This document shows positions 1 to 10,574 of a stretch of 64,000 nucleotides of DNA, in pieces (position 1 is the first letter of the stretch; each line of letters opens with the position of its first letter). Location: contig OY986965.1 of the NCBI GenBank assembly GCA_963920575.1, positions 23,982,988 through 24,046,987 of the forward strand, read 5' to 3'. The stretch is from Narthecium ossifragum. Taxonomy: Eukaryota > Streptophyta > Magnoliopsida > Dioscoreales > Nartheciaceae. The translations under genes and the position numbers were made by a program. The notes beneath the pieces are model-generated. The model was not told the DNA's origin. It saw only the letters and a program-made list of their open reading frames with translations, and did not search any database.

Positions 1-1121
1 ATAAACAACTCAAAATCCATTTAAAAATTCTTCAGATTGAAACAAAAATTTGCAGATCAATTCCAAAGAGCACTAAGATCAACATATTAAAAAATCAAAT
101 CAATTGGATAACGCAAATCCACTTGATTTCACTAATTGAACTAACTGCTCTGTTCTGCACAGTCCGGCCATTTAATTTAGTAATAATCATACATAAATCC
201 CAAAAATAGGAAACCAGTTGGAATTGAAAGATAACTCAGAGATAAACAATGCTCATGTTGAAGATCAACTAAGATCATGCACGTACAGGCCAAAAATCAA
301 GTTAGAACATAGCTATTTCTGCTAGAACAAAAATCGAATTAAAATCGGGGAAAAACTTGCATAAATCCGGCTTAAATCCAAATCAATTCATTCCAAACTT
401 CAATCAGCTATTCAATACACCGAGGAGCATCATCTAACACAAAGAAATCAAAGGAACAAGCATCTAATCAACCTAGAAACACCAAATCAAGCCTTAAGTG
501 AAGAATCCTACCTTTCTACGCTAATCCATGATTAATCCTTGATTAATCCGGGCTTGGAAGGTATGGATCTGATCCTTCCCTTGCTGCCGACCTCCCCAAG
601 CCTCTGGAATAAGCTTTCCACAAGAATTGAAGCTAACTGGGGAGAGAAGGATGAAGAAAAAAAAGAGAGAAAACAGAGCCTTTGCGGGCTCTTATAGAAC
701 TCAAGTCCGATTGATCGGTCAACAGTACCGATCCGTCCGACTAGGTTGATTCAACGTCCTTATCCGAACACGTCAACGTCAGTGCCTACCTCGAATCCGA
801 TCGATCGTTACCAGAACCGATCGATCGTCCGTCCCATGGACCGATCGATCGCCCCTGGGCTGACAGCTGTCCCAAAAACCAGCTGTCCAATCCCAAGCTC
901 GCCTAACGTTCTAACATGCACATATATCATCCATTGGGCTCTGTGTGTGCACTACGCGGGTGTAAAACCGACCGCCAATGTACAATTTACCAAATTGCTC
1001 TTGGGGTCCAAAAACAGTAATGCGATCAACCGATCGCAAACCAAGGCTAACAAAGCGAAACCACAAAACCAGACCCTCGACCCAACGCGGTCGGATAGGG
1101 TTGGAGGTACGGGTCCTCACA
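1..1121 (-). repeat. Partial LTR of the Tekay-like gypsy group (5' edge of LTR at 1121)
   Basis: The block ends at 1121 with the terminus shared by all LTRs of this group (minus-strand reading begins TGTGAGGACC). It carries the group's conserved palindrome around 984-1000 and the gtgtgtgcac motif before it. The other end lies outside the window. In the minus sense a TATA-like stretch lies near 689-701, and three CGATCGATCG decamers (798-807, 818-827, 842-851) sit 100-160 bases upstream of it. Orientation and identity rest on alignment by eye to the complete element at 15360-24714. Confidence 0.75.
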
Positions 1122-1600
1122 GGTCCATCCGGAAGCAGGAAGCAATTATATTCAATGCTCCAAAAACAGATAAGAGATAGCAGCAACGGGTCGTCAGCGG
1201 GTTGATAAGGGAGACGAATAGTATCTTCAAGCTGCATCATCCTCACTTGACTCTGTCCCTTCGGGTCAGCCATCACTCTCCCAATCCACTCCTCGAAGTC
1301 CCTATCAGAAGCAGGCCATCCCTTTTGGATTCTTCCATGAACCTATTGATCAAAAGAGGGAGGCGGGTCCCAACTTTTCGAAAAGAACGCCTTTTGAAGA
1401 GGGAATCATTACCTAGCCCATAATACTTATCATCAATCAAATCTTTTCGCTCAAAAAAGACATTCGGAAGCAGAGTGGCATCCTCTTCTTCATCCAAAAA
1501 CTTCTCGAAGAACTTGGCAGAAGGGCGTGAGAAGTCAAGGCATGAGGACACCTTTGTTTGTCATGGGCTGCATGTCCCTCTAGTTTACTGGCTTCCCCAA
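1122..1600 (-). pseudogene. Plant mobile domain (PMD/MAIL-like) gene fragment
   Basis: Reading leftward on the minus strand, the translation contains EEWIGRV-type sequence, then DDPLLLSLICFWSIEYN, then CFLLPDG, directly followed by an LTR edge at 1121. This order resembles the plant mobile domain of MAIN/MAIL proteins and of the PMD genes found in transposons (a W-x-x-RV motif, then LL...FWS...N-F-L-x-G). Upstream, a second frame gives VGTRLPLLINRFM. Frameshifts separate the parts and the domain is cut off just where its next conserved block should begin, so it is broken. The match is from memory of the family only; a transposon-borne or host origin cannot be told apart here. Confidence 0.5.
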
Positions 1601-1639
1601 ACATTTCATAAGTACCCTTAATTAACAATAATTAACAAT

Positions 1640-3727
1640 CTCAAAAGATATAATATAATAAGATTTCAAAAGCTCAAAGGGTACATTCATATACATCACA
1701 CTCCCGTATGAGGCTATCTAAACAGAAAGGGTATAGATGACGATCACCGCTCTTCAAGCACCGCCAGACGCCGCCGTGCCACCAAACACCTGCCCGGTAG
1801 GGGCCACCGAAGAAGAGCCAATGCATGCACCTACAAAAAGCAGCCCAGATAGGAGTGAGCACTAAGCTCAATAGGGTTCTACACTACGACACACAGAAAG
1901 GAGGGAACACAACAGTGTCGCCCTCAAGCTAGGCCTAGGTGTTCTACGGGGTCTCATAACCCCACCAGTGTCTCAAGGTATCCAACCATGGTCACCCTAC
2001 AGAACTGGGCCCATCTCAAGGACGAAGACACTGCTGGGCAGGACAAGTCTCTGCCGGGCAGGCACACCCTCTGCCCAAGGATGGAACAACGACACCGGTT
2101 GCACCCTCAGCACCTGGCTCGAGGCCGACACAACCTCTAAACCTCAATCAAGATGTATTCAAGTCATCTAAGCCTATCATCGATATCGATTGAATACTAC
2201 AATCCAACCTGGACCTTGCTACCCGCCACGGTCCTAGAGCTAAATTTGAGCTACCCGAAAGCCTCGGATCGGCGATCAACCCATCGCCCACGCCCTATCC
2301 GTATGCATCTAATGCACAATCAAAATGCATGCTATGATCATGCGTAGGTAAGAGGTAAGCATGCAACAATATAATAAAATAACAAACAGGTCTAACTGGA
2401 CTGCTGCAGCGATATCAACGACCGCTGCCAGCCAATCCGCACCGGGTCCCGACATTACGATGGTACCACGACGTCAACCGTGAACCCCTGCAAGGGGAAG
2501 CGACCCCGAAAGCACAGATGAACATATAATATTATTTAATCATCAAGATCCCCTAATTAGAGGCTAAGCGACCTCGTCGATCCAACGTCCAAACAACGTC
2601 GGATTCGAGATCCAACTTAGACAAAACGCAGGTAAACATGCTGGGTTCGATATATCCAAAACCGAGAAACATCCAACGGCTCGATTACTGGGAAAACGCT
2701 AATCAAAACCATTAACTTCACTAATTACTTCTAATTGCTGTAACGCAACCCATCCGATTCATAGGAAAAACATAAAATTATGCAACTAGTTGGACCTGAG
2801 AGTAGACCCAACAATCTACAACTCTCATGTTCATCATAAATCAAGATCATGATGTACAAACCGGAAAATACGCCGTAAGTTGGTTGTTCTTCAAGAACAG
2901 CAAAACCAGAAAAATCCGAGTTTAAACATGCTAAAATCCTACTAAAATCTCAATCAAATCATATGAAACTCAAATCAGTAATTAAGCTAACCTAGATACA
3001 CAATACAACACCAAGAACACCCAGATCCACTGACTAGATTAAGAGAAAACCCATAATAAACCCATGTAGGAAGAAACCTACCGAACTAAGCAAAGCTCGG
3101 CTGAATCCCCGCTATTTGAACACCAATCTAGCTTCAAACCAAGCCACAGATCTTTCTCACGCTGCCACGAATCCAACGAGCCCTCAACCACTGAATTTGA
3201 TGGCCAGAGGAGGGAGAACGGAGGGAAGGAAGGACGGCTGGAAACAAGGGAAACAGAACCGCGGGAAAGAAGAAGGAAGAAGGAAGAAGAAGAAGAAGAA
3301 GAAGAAGAAGAAGAAGAAGAAGAAGAAGAAGAGAGTAGAAAGGAGGAAGAGGATAAGTGAGAGGAGAGAAGGTCTTTCTTCTCACCTCTGATAGTGGAGA
3401 GCGACGGCCAATGGCGACCGTCCACTCAGAAAACCCACCGCCTCAACTTCCTAGCACTAAAACATCGATCTTCTTAGTAAGGGAAGATCGATCCCTTTCG
3501 CCCAGAAAGCCAAACTTGGACTAAAACACAAGCCCAAGCCCGGATCTTCCGATCCCGGGTCCACCTAACCATTCTAATCAAATACTAACATAAACACAGT
3601 CAGTGTGCGCACACGTGGGTTCAACAAACCGACCAGGCGCAATTTACCAAATTGCCCTTGCGGTCCACAACAAGCCACGGGCTCGACCCAGACGGTCGAT
3701 CCAAGAGTAGAGGGACAGGTCCTCACA
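1640..3727 (-). repeat. Tekay-group LTR, truncated at its left end
   Basis: The right edge is TCACA at 3727, as in the other LTRs of the group. Homology to the LTR at 15360-17775 (actcccgta-g-gactatcta, gtaggagtgagcactaagctca, the gtcccgacattacgatgg block) begins only near 1640, so about 140 bases of the left terminus are missing. The block contains a GAA microsatellite where other copies have a purine-rich tract, and GATCGATC near 3486. No target-site duplication can be tested because one end is lost. Confidence 0.7.
3282..3332. repeat. (GAA)n microsatellite
   Basis: A pure GAA run of about 17 units inside the purine-rich part of the LTR at 1640-3727. It produces long Lys/Glu or Ser/Leu reading frames that are not genes. 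Confidence 0.9.
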
Positions 3728-4281
3728 CTGCAGGCCCAGCTAGCTTGCGGGCCATATAAGGCTGCATGCCCATGCAACATCTCCCTTTGATTCACCCATA
3801 TTCGTTGGGTTGCGGCCCAATATAGGGTGTGGGCTCCTGGCCGTCCCACCTGCGGCACCCGTGTAACCCAGCCCGTCATGTCCACCCGCCGCTTAGTGTG
3901 GGGCTTTGCGCTACTATGTGGTGCTACGGTCGATCTATGGGGGTCGACCGCAGCTCTATGGTCAAGGTAATTTGGGCTCCCCTACTATAACTCCAGAGTT
4001 TTGGTACGAGTGGTTAGCTCGTGGATCCTGAACTCACAACCTTGTTTCCTTGGGACAAAGACGCTGAGCTCTCGGAACCAGACATGGTAAACACTTAGAG
4101 TCATCAAGGGTTGCAAGGCTGAGAGTCAAAGAAACCAGAGAAGACTTGGAAACAATGGATATAGATGCAAAGCAATACAATCCCACAAACATAGGGATTC
4201 AAATCCTTGATCAAGCCTCGGAAAGACGTTTTTGCCCGTACATCACTTCGGATCACGTCACGGGACAAAAAGGGGGGCAGT
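3728..4281. other. Unassigned stretch, possibly internal 3' part of an LTR element
   Basis: No coding similarity was recognised. The stretch ends in a polypurine run (about 4267-4280) that directly precedes the LTR-like block starting at 4282, so it may be the 3' untranslated end of that element. It contains one ggtcgatc/gtcgacc pair near 3929-3952. Confidence 0.35.
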
Positions 4282-5149
4282 TGTGTTACCGAGAAAAATA
4301 CTCAAATGACGGTTGGCGTATACCCATCATATCAAGCGATCAACTACCGTTGATTCGAACGCGTAGCATCCATCTAACGGGTTATAAATATAACGCCTGC
4401 AGTATCATACGAACACATGGGCCACATCCCCACGATCTATCTAACCACTCTTCAAAAGCAGAAGCGTAGGAAGTGGAACCAAAGATCGGTTGAACAGTTA
4501 TCCTAAACTGGCCACACGTCAAGATGTCAACGAGATTCGACCCACGATGAAGATTATGAAAGGTCCGTGGGTTGTTAGTCGTGGGAGACGGACAGTGACT
4601 AGCCATGTGGAGGCAGTGATGAATATAAAGCTTTGAAGACAGAGGAAGAAGCGGGCCCCCCCGCCCCCGACTCAAATCAAAATTTTTCTACTGCTTAGCT
4701 TCTTTAGACACTGTAATCCAATTTAGCATGTAATCTTAGGAGTTGCTTTCAGATATCTTCCTTGGAGATGTGATCCATCAATTGTTGTTTCAATGGAAGT
4801 AAATAGTTATTTCTTGCCTTAATTTTCTTGCCTAAATATGCCTAGGAGTAGCTTAACCACTCTAGCAGAAGCGTAATCGCCCTAGAGTAGAGCAGTTGCC
4901 CCTAGGCGTAGCTTAATCAAGTCTAAGAGTAGAATAATAGTCTCTAAGAACAGCATATTTAGTTAGGAGCAATCCCATTACTAAAATGTTATAAAAAAAA
5001 TCCACTTGCATTTAGACTTAAGACTAAAAGTCCTCTTAATTGAGGCACGGTTGAATCCACACACCCTTATGATATTTGTGCGCTATGGTTGGCACACCTC
5101 ACGTACCTAGCAACCACGTATTCATCTCGGGTATAATTTTTGAGCAACA
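4282..5149 (+). repeat. Putative 3' LTR preceded by a polypurine tract
   Basis: A polypurine tract (aaaaaggggggcag) is followed by TGTGTTACCG and the block closes with GAGCAACA at 5149, giving a TG...CA unit of about 870 bases. A TATA-like stretch (gttataaatataacg) lies near 4381-4395. This layout fits a 3' LTR, perhaps of a Tat/Retand-type gypsy element. No second LTR copy and no target-site duplication was found, so the assignment is tentative. Confidence 0.45.
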
Positions 5150-5288
5150 GTTATTTAATTCAAATATTAATTACAAAATAAATGTGACCAGTCAAATCAG
5201 AAAACCACTAGAAAATACAGTATAGCTGCACTGAGTGATGTTGTTTGCATTAGGATAGGAGCTTGTTGATAAAGCGAACTAAATACTG

Positions 5289-5885
5289 ATGCAGGACCAA
5301 ATCCAGATCCAGACCTGACAGGGTCCGATCCGGAGCAACTCCCTAGGCGATCCGGTCAAGTTCGAACTCCATCCATCCGACTCAAATCTCCATACGACCG
5401 TGACCGTCGGATGGGCATAGCTTTCGACCCCAATGTCCGATCACGGCGTGCGACCAGCCGTTTCGACCGGCTTGACAAGCCCGACGAGATTCATCGGAGA
5501 TTGAAGATCTCTCCATGACCTGAGCCTCCAAATCTCCAGATTCCTTTTCCTTTTGGTTTAATTTCTCGTTTTTGTGTAAAACTTTCCTTTTTAGACAGGT
5601 TATCGGTCTTTCTATTTTTAGCAGGTTTTCCTATTTTAATTCTGGATTGCTTCGTTAGTTATTGGGTTTGAGTGTAATTCCTCCTGTTTTGATTCCATGT
5701 GTAAGTTGGTCTCTCCTTATCCTATAAAAAGGAGTATTAGGGTTTGTAACCATGGGACTTTTGATTAGTAAAATTCGGTGGGTTTCTCCTTCTTTGAGAA
5801 TCCCGGTGGTCTCTTCCGACGAGAGGCGAGACGTTTACCGTGCGCCAGACTGCGCATGCATGATACTCTGTTACCTGCAGAAGTT
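5289..5885 (+). repeat. Putative solo LTR or LTR fragment abutting the UGT pseudogene
   Basis: The block begins TGATGCAGGACC and contains a clear TATA box (CTATAAAAA, 5722-5730) followed by the tattagggtttgt context common in plant LTRs. It directly precedes the point where UGT homology starts. It may have removed or separated the 5' half of that gene. The right edge is not resolved and no target-site duplication was recognised. Confidence 0.4.
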
Positions 5886-6742
5886 GACGAGCGTTTACAG
5901 CAACATGCCCCTGGCTTCACCTCTTTACGTTCAAGAGATCTCACCTTCCTTCTGACCTCCGAGAAGCCTTTGCAGTTAAGCTTGGAAGAAGCTTGGAAGC
6001 CTTCTCTAACGTACGAAAAGCAGAGGGTGTCCTCTTTACATCCTTCTATGAGCTCGAGTCCGAGGTCATAGACGCACTGCGAACGAGGCTTTGTGTCCTG
6101 TGTACACTGTTGGCCCTTGCATTCCTTTCATGCTGCTGCAAGAGAAGCCAACCAAATTATCATCAATACAGCAAGATGATAGCATCCACCACTACTTCCA
6201 CACTCGCAGCCTGTGAACTCTGTGCTTTATGTGTCTCTAGGCAGCTTCTTACCAGTATCAGGAGCTCAAATGGATGAGATTGCTTTGGGTCTGCATTCAA
6301 GTGGAATTCGGTTCCTGTGGATCGCTCGCGGTGACACTTAGCGGCTGCAGGAGATGGCTGGTGGCGCGGGCTTGGTGGTGCCGTGGTGCGATCAGCTGAG
6401 GGTCTTGTGCCATCCTTCTGTTGGCGGCTTCTTGACGCAGGTGTGTGCCAATGCTCACGCTTACCCTGGTTGTGGACCAACTGATGAGTCATAAACATAA
6501 CTAGAGAGTGGAGTTGGTCTGAGTTTAAAGGAAGGGGAGGAACCTGGAAACTTGATAGGAAGAAAGGTGATGCTAGCTTGTGAAGAGGTTGATGGAGTTA
6601 ATGAGTTGGAGACCAGAGAGAAGCAGAGCATTGGAACTCTGGCAAATCGCTCGTGGAGCGGTGGCAGAGGATGGATCTTCTTTTAGTAGCCTTGATGCTT
6701 TTGTTAATATCATCATTCAGAACAATGAATCTAAATGCTGAT
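5886..6742 (+). pseudogene. UDP-glycosyltransferase pseudogene, UGT86/87-like, C-terminal two thirds
   Basis: Plant family-1 UGTs transfer sugar from UDP-sugar to small molecules in the cytosol. Translation in shifting frames gives EVDERLQQHAPGFTSLRSRDL, then AFSNVRKAEGVLFTSFYELES, PVYTVGPCIPFM, then SVLYVSLGSFLPVSGAQMDE, FLWIARGDT, a stop, then VVPWCDQLRVLCHPSVGGFL and VPMLTLTLVVDQLM, ending near GSSFSSLDAFVNIII and a stop at about 6742. This is the order of a UGT87-type enzyme from roughly residue 140 to the end. There are several frameshifts, and the HCGWNS-containing core of the PSPG donor-binding box is deleted near 6437-6450, so no active enzyme can result. The N-terminal acceptor half is absent; an LTR-like repeat lies immediately upstream. 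Confidence 0.85.
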
Positions 6743-6816
6743 TGAATGAAATTCTATCAGCATGTTAGCTTGTATTTCAATGCCATGGGGATCATTTTCC
6801 CCTGGCTGTGGGCATA

Positions 6817-7095
6817 AAGGAAGGAGGAACCTGGAAACTTGGATTGGAAGAAATGAGATTGATGGATTTTAATGAGCTGGAGACCAGAGAGATACGGAAG
6901 CACAGCATTGGAACTCTGGCAGATTGCTCGTGGAGCGGTGGCAGGGGATGATCGATCCTCTATTAGTAAGCGATCCTCTTTTAGTAAGCCTTGATGCTTT
7001 TGTTATATCATCATTCAGAACAATGAATCTAAATGCTGATTGAATGAAATTCTATCAGCATGTTAGCTTGTATTGAGAGGCAAGTGCCATGGGGA
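6817..7095 (+). repeat. Second, tandem copy of the UGT pseudogene 3' end
   Basis: The segment repeats about 6525-6790: aggaggaacctggaaacttg, gagctggagaccagagag, cattggaactctggca, gattgctcgtggagcggtgg, and the terminal ttgatgcttttgtta and aatgaatctaaatgctgat. It has its own small indels, including a short internal repeat of the gatcctc-ttagtaag stretch. It is not a complete gene. Confidence 0.85.
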
Positions 7096-7466
7096 CATTA
7101 CTCACAAGATTGATATCACCAAGAACTAAAAACACCTTTCAAGTTTCCAATAGCATCATGATATTCATAACAAACCATTCGGACTCCCAAGTGTATGGAC
7201 AATTCGGACTCCCAGAACTAATACTACTAGATGTAACAAAATGTTAGCACAAACACACCTTTCCCTTCATCCAGCCTGCTTCTGCTCCCGAAAAGATATC
7301 CAGCATGGACCAAAGAAAAACCCCATATGATGAGATTGACTTACTTTTTACATTCAGCACCACTTTCTTAGATCATAAAAACCAGGAACTACATACAAGT
7401 GGGAAAAGATTTTTAAAGAAATAAAGAATAATAATTCACTTCCAGTAAGCTACTGCAGTTAAACCA
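7096..7466. other. 3' flank of the cyclin gene
   Basis: No coding signal was seen. The part nearest 7467 is expected to be the 3' untranslated region of the minus-strand cyclin gene; a polyadenylation site could not be chosen with confidence. Confidence 0.5.
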
Positions 7467-10169
7467 TCATGTTGCTGTCTTCGGGTCCTGTAAGAGCTCT
7501 GCTGCTGGAGCATGCAGTGCCACAGATCCACATTCGGCACTGGAGTATTTCTTATAGACCACCTTCAGTTTGCTCTCCGATGCCAATGAATGGAAGCTCA
7601 CCAGAAGTCGAGCGCAATCCCTGAATTCGAACATAAAATGATTAGCCTGCTAACTAGTCAGAACAATTTAGTCTTCAATTGGTACACCCATTTCAAGAAG
7701 CAGAGTAACATACAACAACTGTAATTCCAAAAAGCCTGTGTGGTGCTTGAGCGTTTCGGTCCATAGAGGGCTCTTCTTGAGAGTACACCGTGCCGCATAG
7801 ACAGCGGAGGCAGCGATCATGGATGGGCAATACATTATTGTTGAGTATTGCGTCAGTCCCAACTCAGCAAAGAAGAAAACCATGTTCTCCATCTGCATTC
7901 AATCATTCATTAAAACTATTTCACTGGGAGATCTTCTTGAGCAGAACTTAGTATGAAGAAGCCAAAATTCTCCTCTGACCTCTTTGTCACACAATGCAGC
8001 CTTCAGGAATCGTACGAGGAACACGTAAGGAGTAGGAACAGTCAAGCACCATTCAAGTTTATTCAGAATTCCCTTCTCCTTAGCCAATATCTGCTCTCTG
8101 GTATAAGCCCTATCTGATATGCATATGAAATCATTGACCTGCACACATAGTTCTCCAAATTATTGAGACAAAAAATGGCAACATAGAACTGAAAAGGAAA
8201 AACCAGATTTAAGTTGAGATACACACCTCCGGAGCCCAAATTTCCTCGTACTTGCACGCAATGAGCATTGCGCTTACCCCTACGAGCTGCAGTTCTCTTC
8301 TCATGACTGTTTCTACTGACAGATATCGATCAATTATATGCATTGTGAGATAGAGAGTCTCAGGCATCAGCTCGAACTTATGATGTACTTCAATCAGCCA
8401 ATCTGCGAGGATTGCCCTCATCTTTGCATTGATTTCCAACTGTGAATCCATGTAGTCATGGATTCGGCTCAAGTTCTGGATGGATGATTAAACCAATTGT
8501 TAGGAGATAATAACTTGCAGATACCAGAGGATGCTTATGCTATGAAAAAGTAACATCTATTTAAATGGATAAGAAAGACAATAGACCTCAGCAAGTTTGT
8601 AGAACATGTAGATATCTTCAACATAATCCGCAACAGCGAGCTGATCATCGCCATCTGATGCATCAATGTCATGAACTACTTCTTTGACTCCGCAAGCAGC
8701 CTAAGGTGAACGAACAGCACAAGAAAGAGCTCTTTATAACTGAAGATAAATAAGTTTTCATTTATAAGAAAGGTGAATGAAAACATTACCTTGCTCCGAG
8801 CAGTAAGTATTGAAGTGAGAGTCACTTTCTTCTTGGAAGACTTGCCACGAGAGCTAATCTTGTTTACGGACATTTGCTTCATTCCCTCATCTATATCGGG
8901 GCTGATCTCAATGACCACCTCAGGCTTGGGCTTGACGGTGGCCTTCGGCTTAGCTCTAGCTGCTCTGGCTCCACCCTTCCCTGCAGCTCCATCAGTAGGA
9001 ATAGCCACTGACTTCTGCCAACATAGATGTAATAACCATCAGACACTAACCTTCTAAGATGGGTACAGGAAAAAAGCATATACCTTATCTGCCGCGGCTG
9101 CAGCTGCTGCTGCTTGTGCATTTGCAAGGAGTTGAGCACCAAAACTTCTGCAAGAAATTAAGAAACAAGATGAGTGAAAAACATAGATGGTATTCAAGAT
9201 TGAGATTAACATGAAATAGGGAAGAACCATACCTTGTAACGGGACGAGTGATCTGAGGTTGTTGCTTTCTGATACAATACAATGAAAGGGGAAAAATGAG
9301 AACACATAAATGCTATGAAACACAATCCGCTAGGGGAATCTCAGATGATATAGTGAAGGCATTCTTACCCTTCAGGAGCCCGAACTGTGACAAGATTGCC
9401 AATGTCTCCGAGAATTCGCCTGCTCTTCCCATCTACAGCAACACCTGCTTTCTGCTTGCCCAATGGCACACCACCACCTGATGATTTCAACTTATGTTCA
9501 GTACTTAATTCTCTAGAATCATCTATCTTATTAAAGAAACCTGATGACTATTGAATGAAAGAATAAGCATATCTAATCAATTAAAGAAACTTGAAAATAT
9601 CCTAAAGAAAACAAGAGAAATTAGAGAAATATAGCAGAAACAAGCATCTAGATGGATGGGAACCATGGAAATCAGAACACTAAAAGAGCATCCAACTAGA
9701 AAGGATCATCACTATCAATGAGCTGAAAAGATGTCTCTTACCGAAACAGAAAAAGAGAAGAGATCCAGGCAGCCTAAACATACAAAAAAGGCTCCCAAAC
9801 GGAAATAAGAACCCAATAAAAATCCTGATAATCAAAGATCGATTCTTGCAACTATTCTTAGTAAAGATGAAAACAAAACAAGAGAAGGGTATGTTGAGGG
9901 TATGTTGACGAAGGTGTATTAAGTTGGCTTCCATTACCCAAAAAAGCCAAAGGCCCCATATCATGAGGAAACGAAGAAGACCCAGAAAACCAATCAATGT
10001 ACGACATAAGATAAAGCCATAAGATAAAATCCCAAAGAAGAGGAGCTATCTCTCAAATCCTTTCAAGAAAATCCAAACAAGAAAAGTGTTTTCATCCAAA
10101 AGGCTACCCGCATCAATAAATCCCACCTTTCTGCTGCTGTGGAAGCACTGCTTGATTCCTGGTAGCCAT
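7467..10169 (-). CDS. B-type mitotic cyclin (cyclin B1-like), ten exons
   Basis: Regulatory subunit of the mitotic CDK, nuclear/cytoplasmic, driving G2/M entry. Exons (minus, in order): 10127-10169, 9369-9477, 9233-9268, 9084-9147, 8790-9014, 8587-8700, 8227-8475, 7980-8138, 7717-7892, 7467-7620. All junctions are GT-AG and phases join without a stop, giving 1329 nt and 442 residues, normal for plant cyclin B1. The start is ATG in the context GCGATGGC. A destruction box R-x-x-L-x-x-I-x-N lies at residues 34-42 (RRILGDIGN), then [13 protein letters not shown] with an alanine run at about 73-82, a Lys-rich linker, the cyclin box from about residue 180 with [13 protein letters not shown] at 216-228, and the C-terminal cyclin fold including [10 protein letters not shown]. 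It is the only gene here that looks functional. Assignment to the B class is firm; the exact B1 subgroup is inference. Confidence 0.95.
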
Positions 10170-10321
10170 CGCGGCCTTCTCCTCCTTCTCCTGTCCGCCT
10201 TGCCCAAAAAGCCCAGAAAGCACCGACGAAAAGAACCACTGGAGCCGACCAGCCCCCGACTCCCCACGGGCAATGTTCGCCACGGCAGCTAAGAGAGAAG
10301 AAAGGAAGAAGGGCTACGGGA

Positions 10322-10400
10322 ACCCTCTCAGATCTCTCTCTCTCGCTCGCTCTCTCTACTCTCTACTCTCTACTCTCTACTCTCTTCTCTCTTCTGTCTT
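10322..10400 (-). promoter_or_regulatory. Probable cyclin 5' leader with CT/GA microsatellite
   Basis: A CTCTCT/CTACT tract lies about 155-230 bases upstream of the cyclin ATG (GA-rich in gene sense). GA tracts of this kind are common in plant 5' untranslated leaders. The transcription start itself is not determined. Confidence 0.45.
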
Positions 10401-10480
10401 CTCCCTTGCTCCTTGAATTGGTTCTCCTTGGTGGGGGGACGAGAAGGCGAGGGCTTCTTTTTGAGGGGGTGCCTCCGCCC

Positions 10481-10574
10481 AACGGTCCAATTATTTTGAA
10501 ATCTCAACGGTCTGATTTCGGAAGATCCGACGGCTGGGAAGGATGGGTGGTGTGAATGTGTGATTCTAGCCGTT
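10481..10574 (-). promoter_or_regulatory. Cluster of three AACGG (MSA-like) cores upstream of the cyclin gene
   Basis: AACGG occurs on the plus strand at 10481-10485 and 10506-10510, and on the minus strand at 10570-10574 (ccgtt in the plus reading). These are 312-405 bases upstream of the cyclin ATG. The mitosis-specific activator element, bound by three-repeat MYB (MYB3R) factors, has AACGG as its core and controls plant B-type cyclins. Position and number fit that control; binding is inferred. Confidence 0.65.

Noticed and set aside
3116..3391. Lys-rich frame and its Ser/Leu-rich antisense partners
   Set aside because: Translation of the GAA microsatellite.
3990..4050. Possible tRNA-like or SINE promoter boxes
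   Set aside because: No convincing A/B box pair with proper spacing and no cloverleaf could be drawn.
8063..8257. Minus frame spanning the intron between cyclin exons 7 and 8
   Set aside because: It is a shifted frame of exon 8 continuing into intron sequence with good splice signals.
10046..10273. Alternative minus frame at the cyclin start (Arg-rich)
   Set aside because: Frame-shifted relative to the ATG at 10169 and reads through the first intron; the spliced model explains the region.
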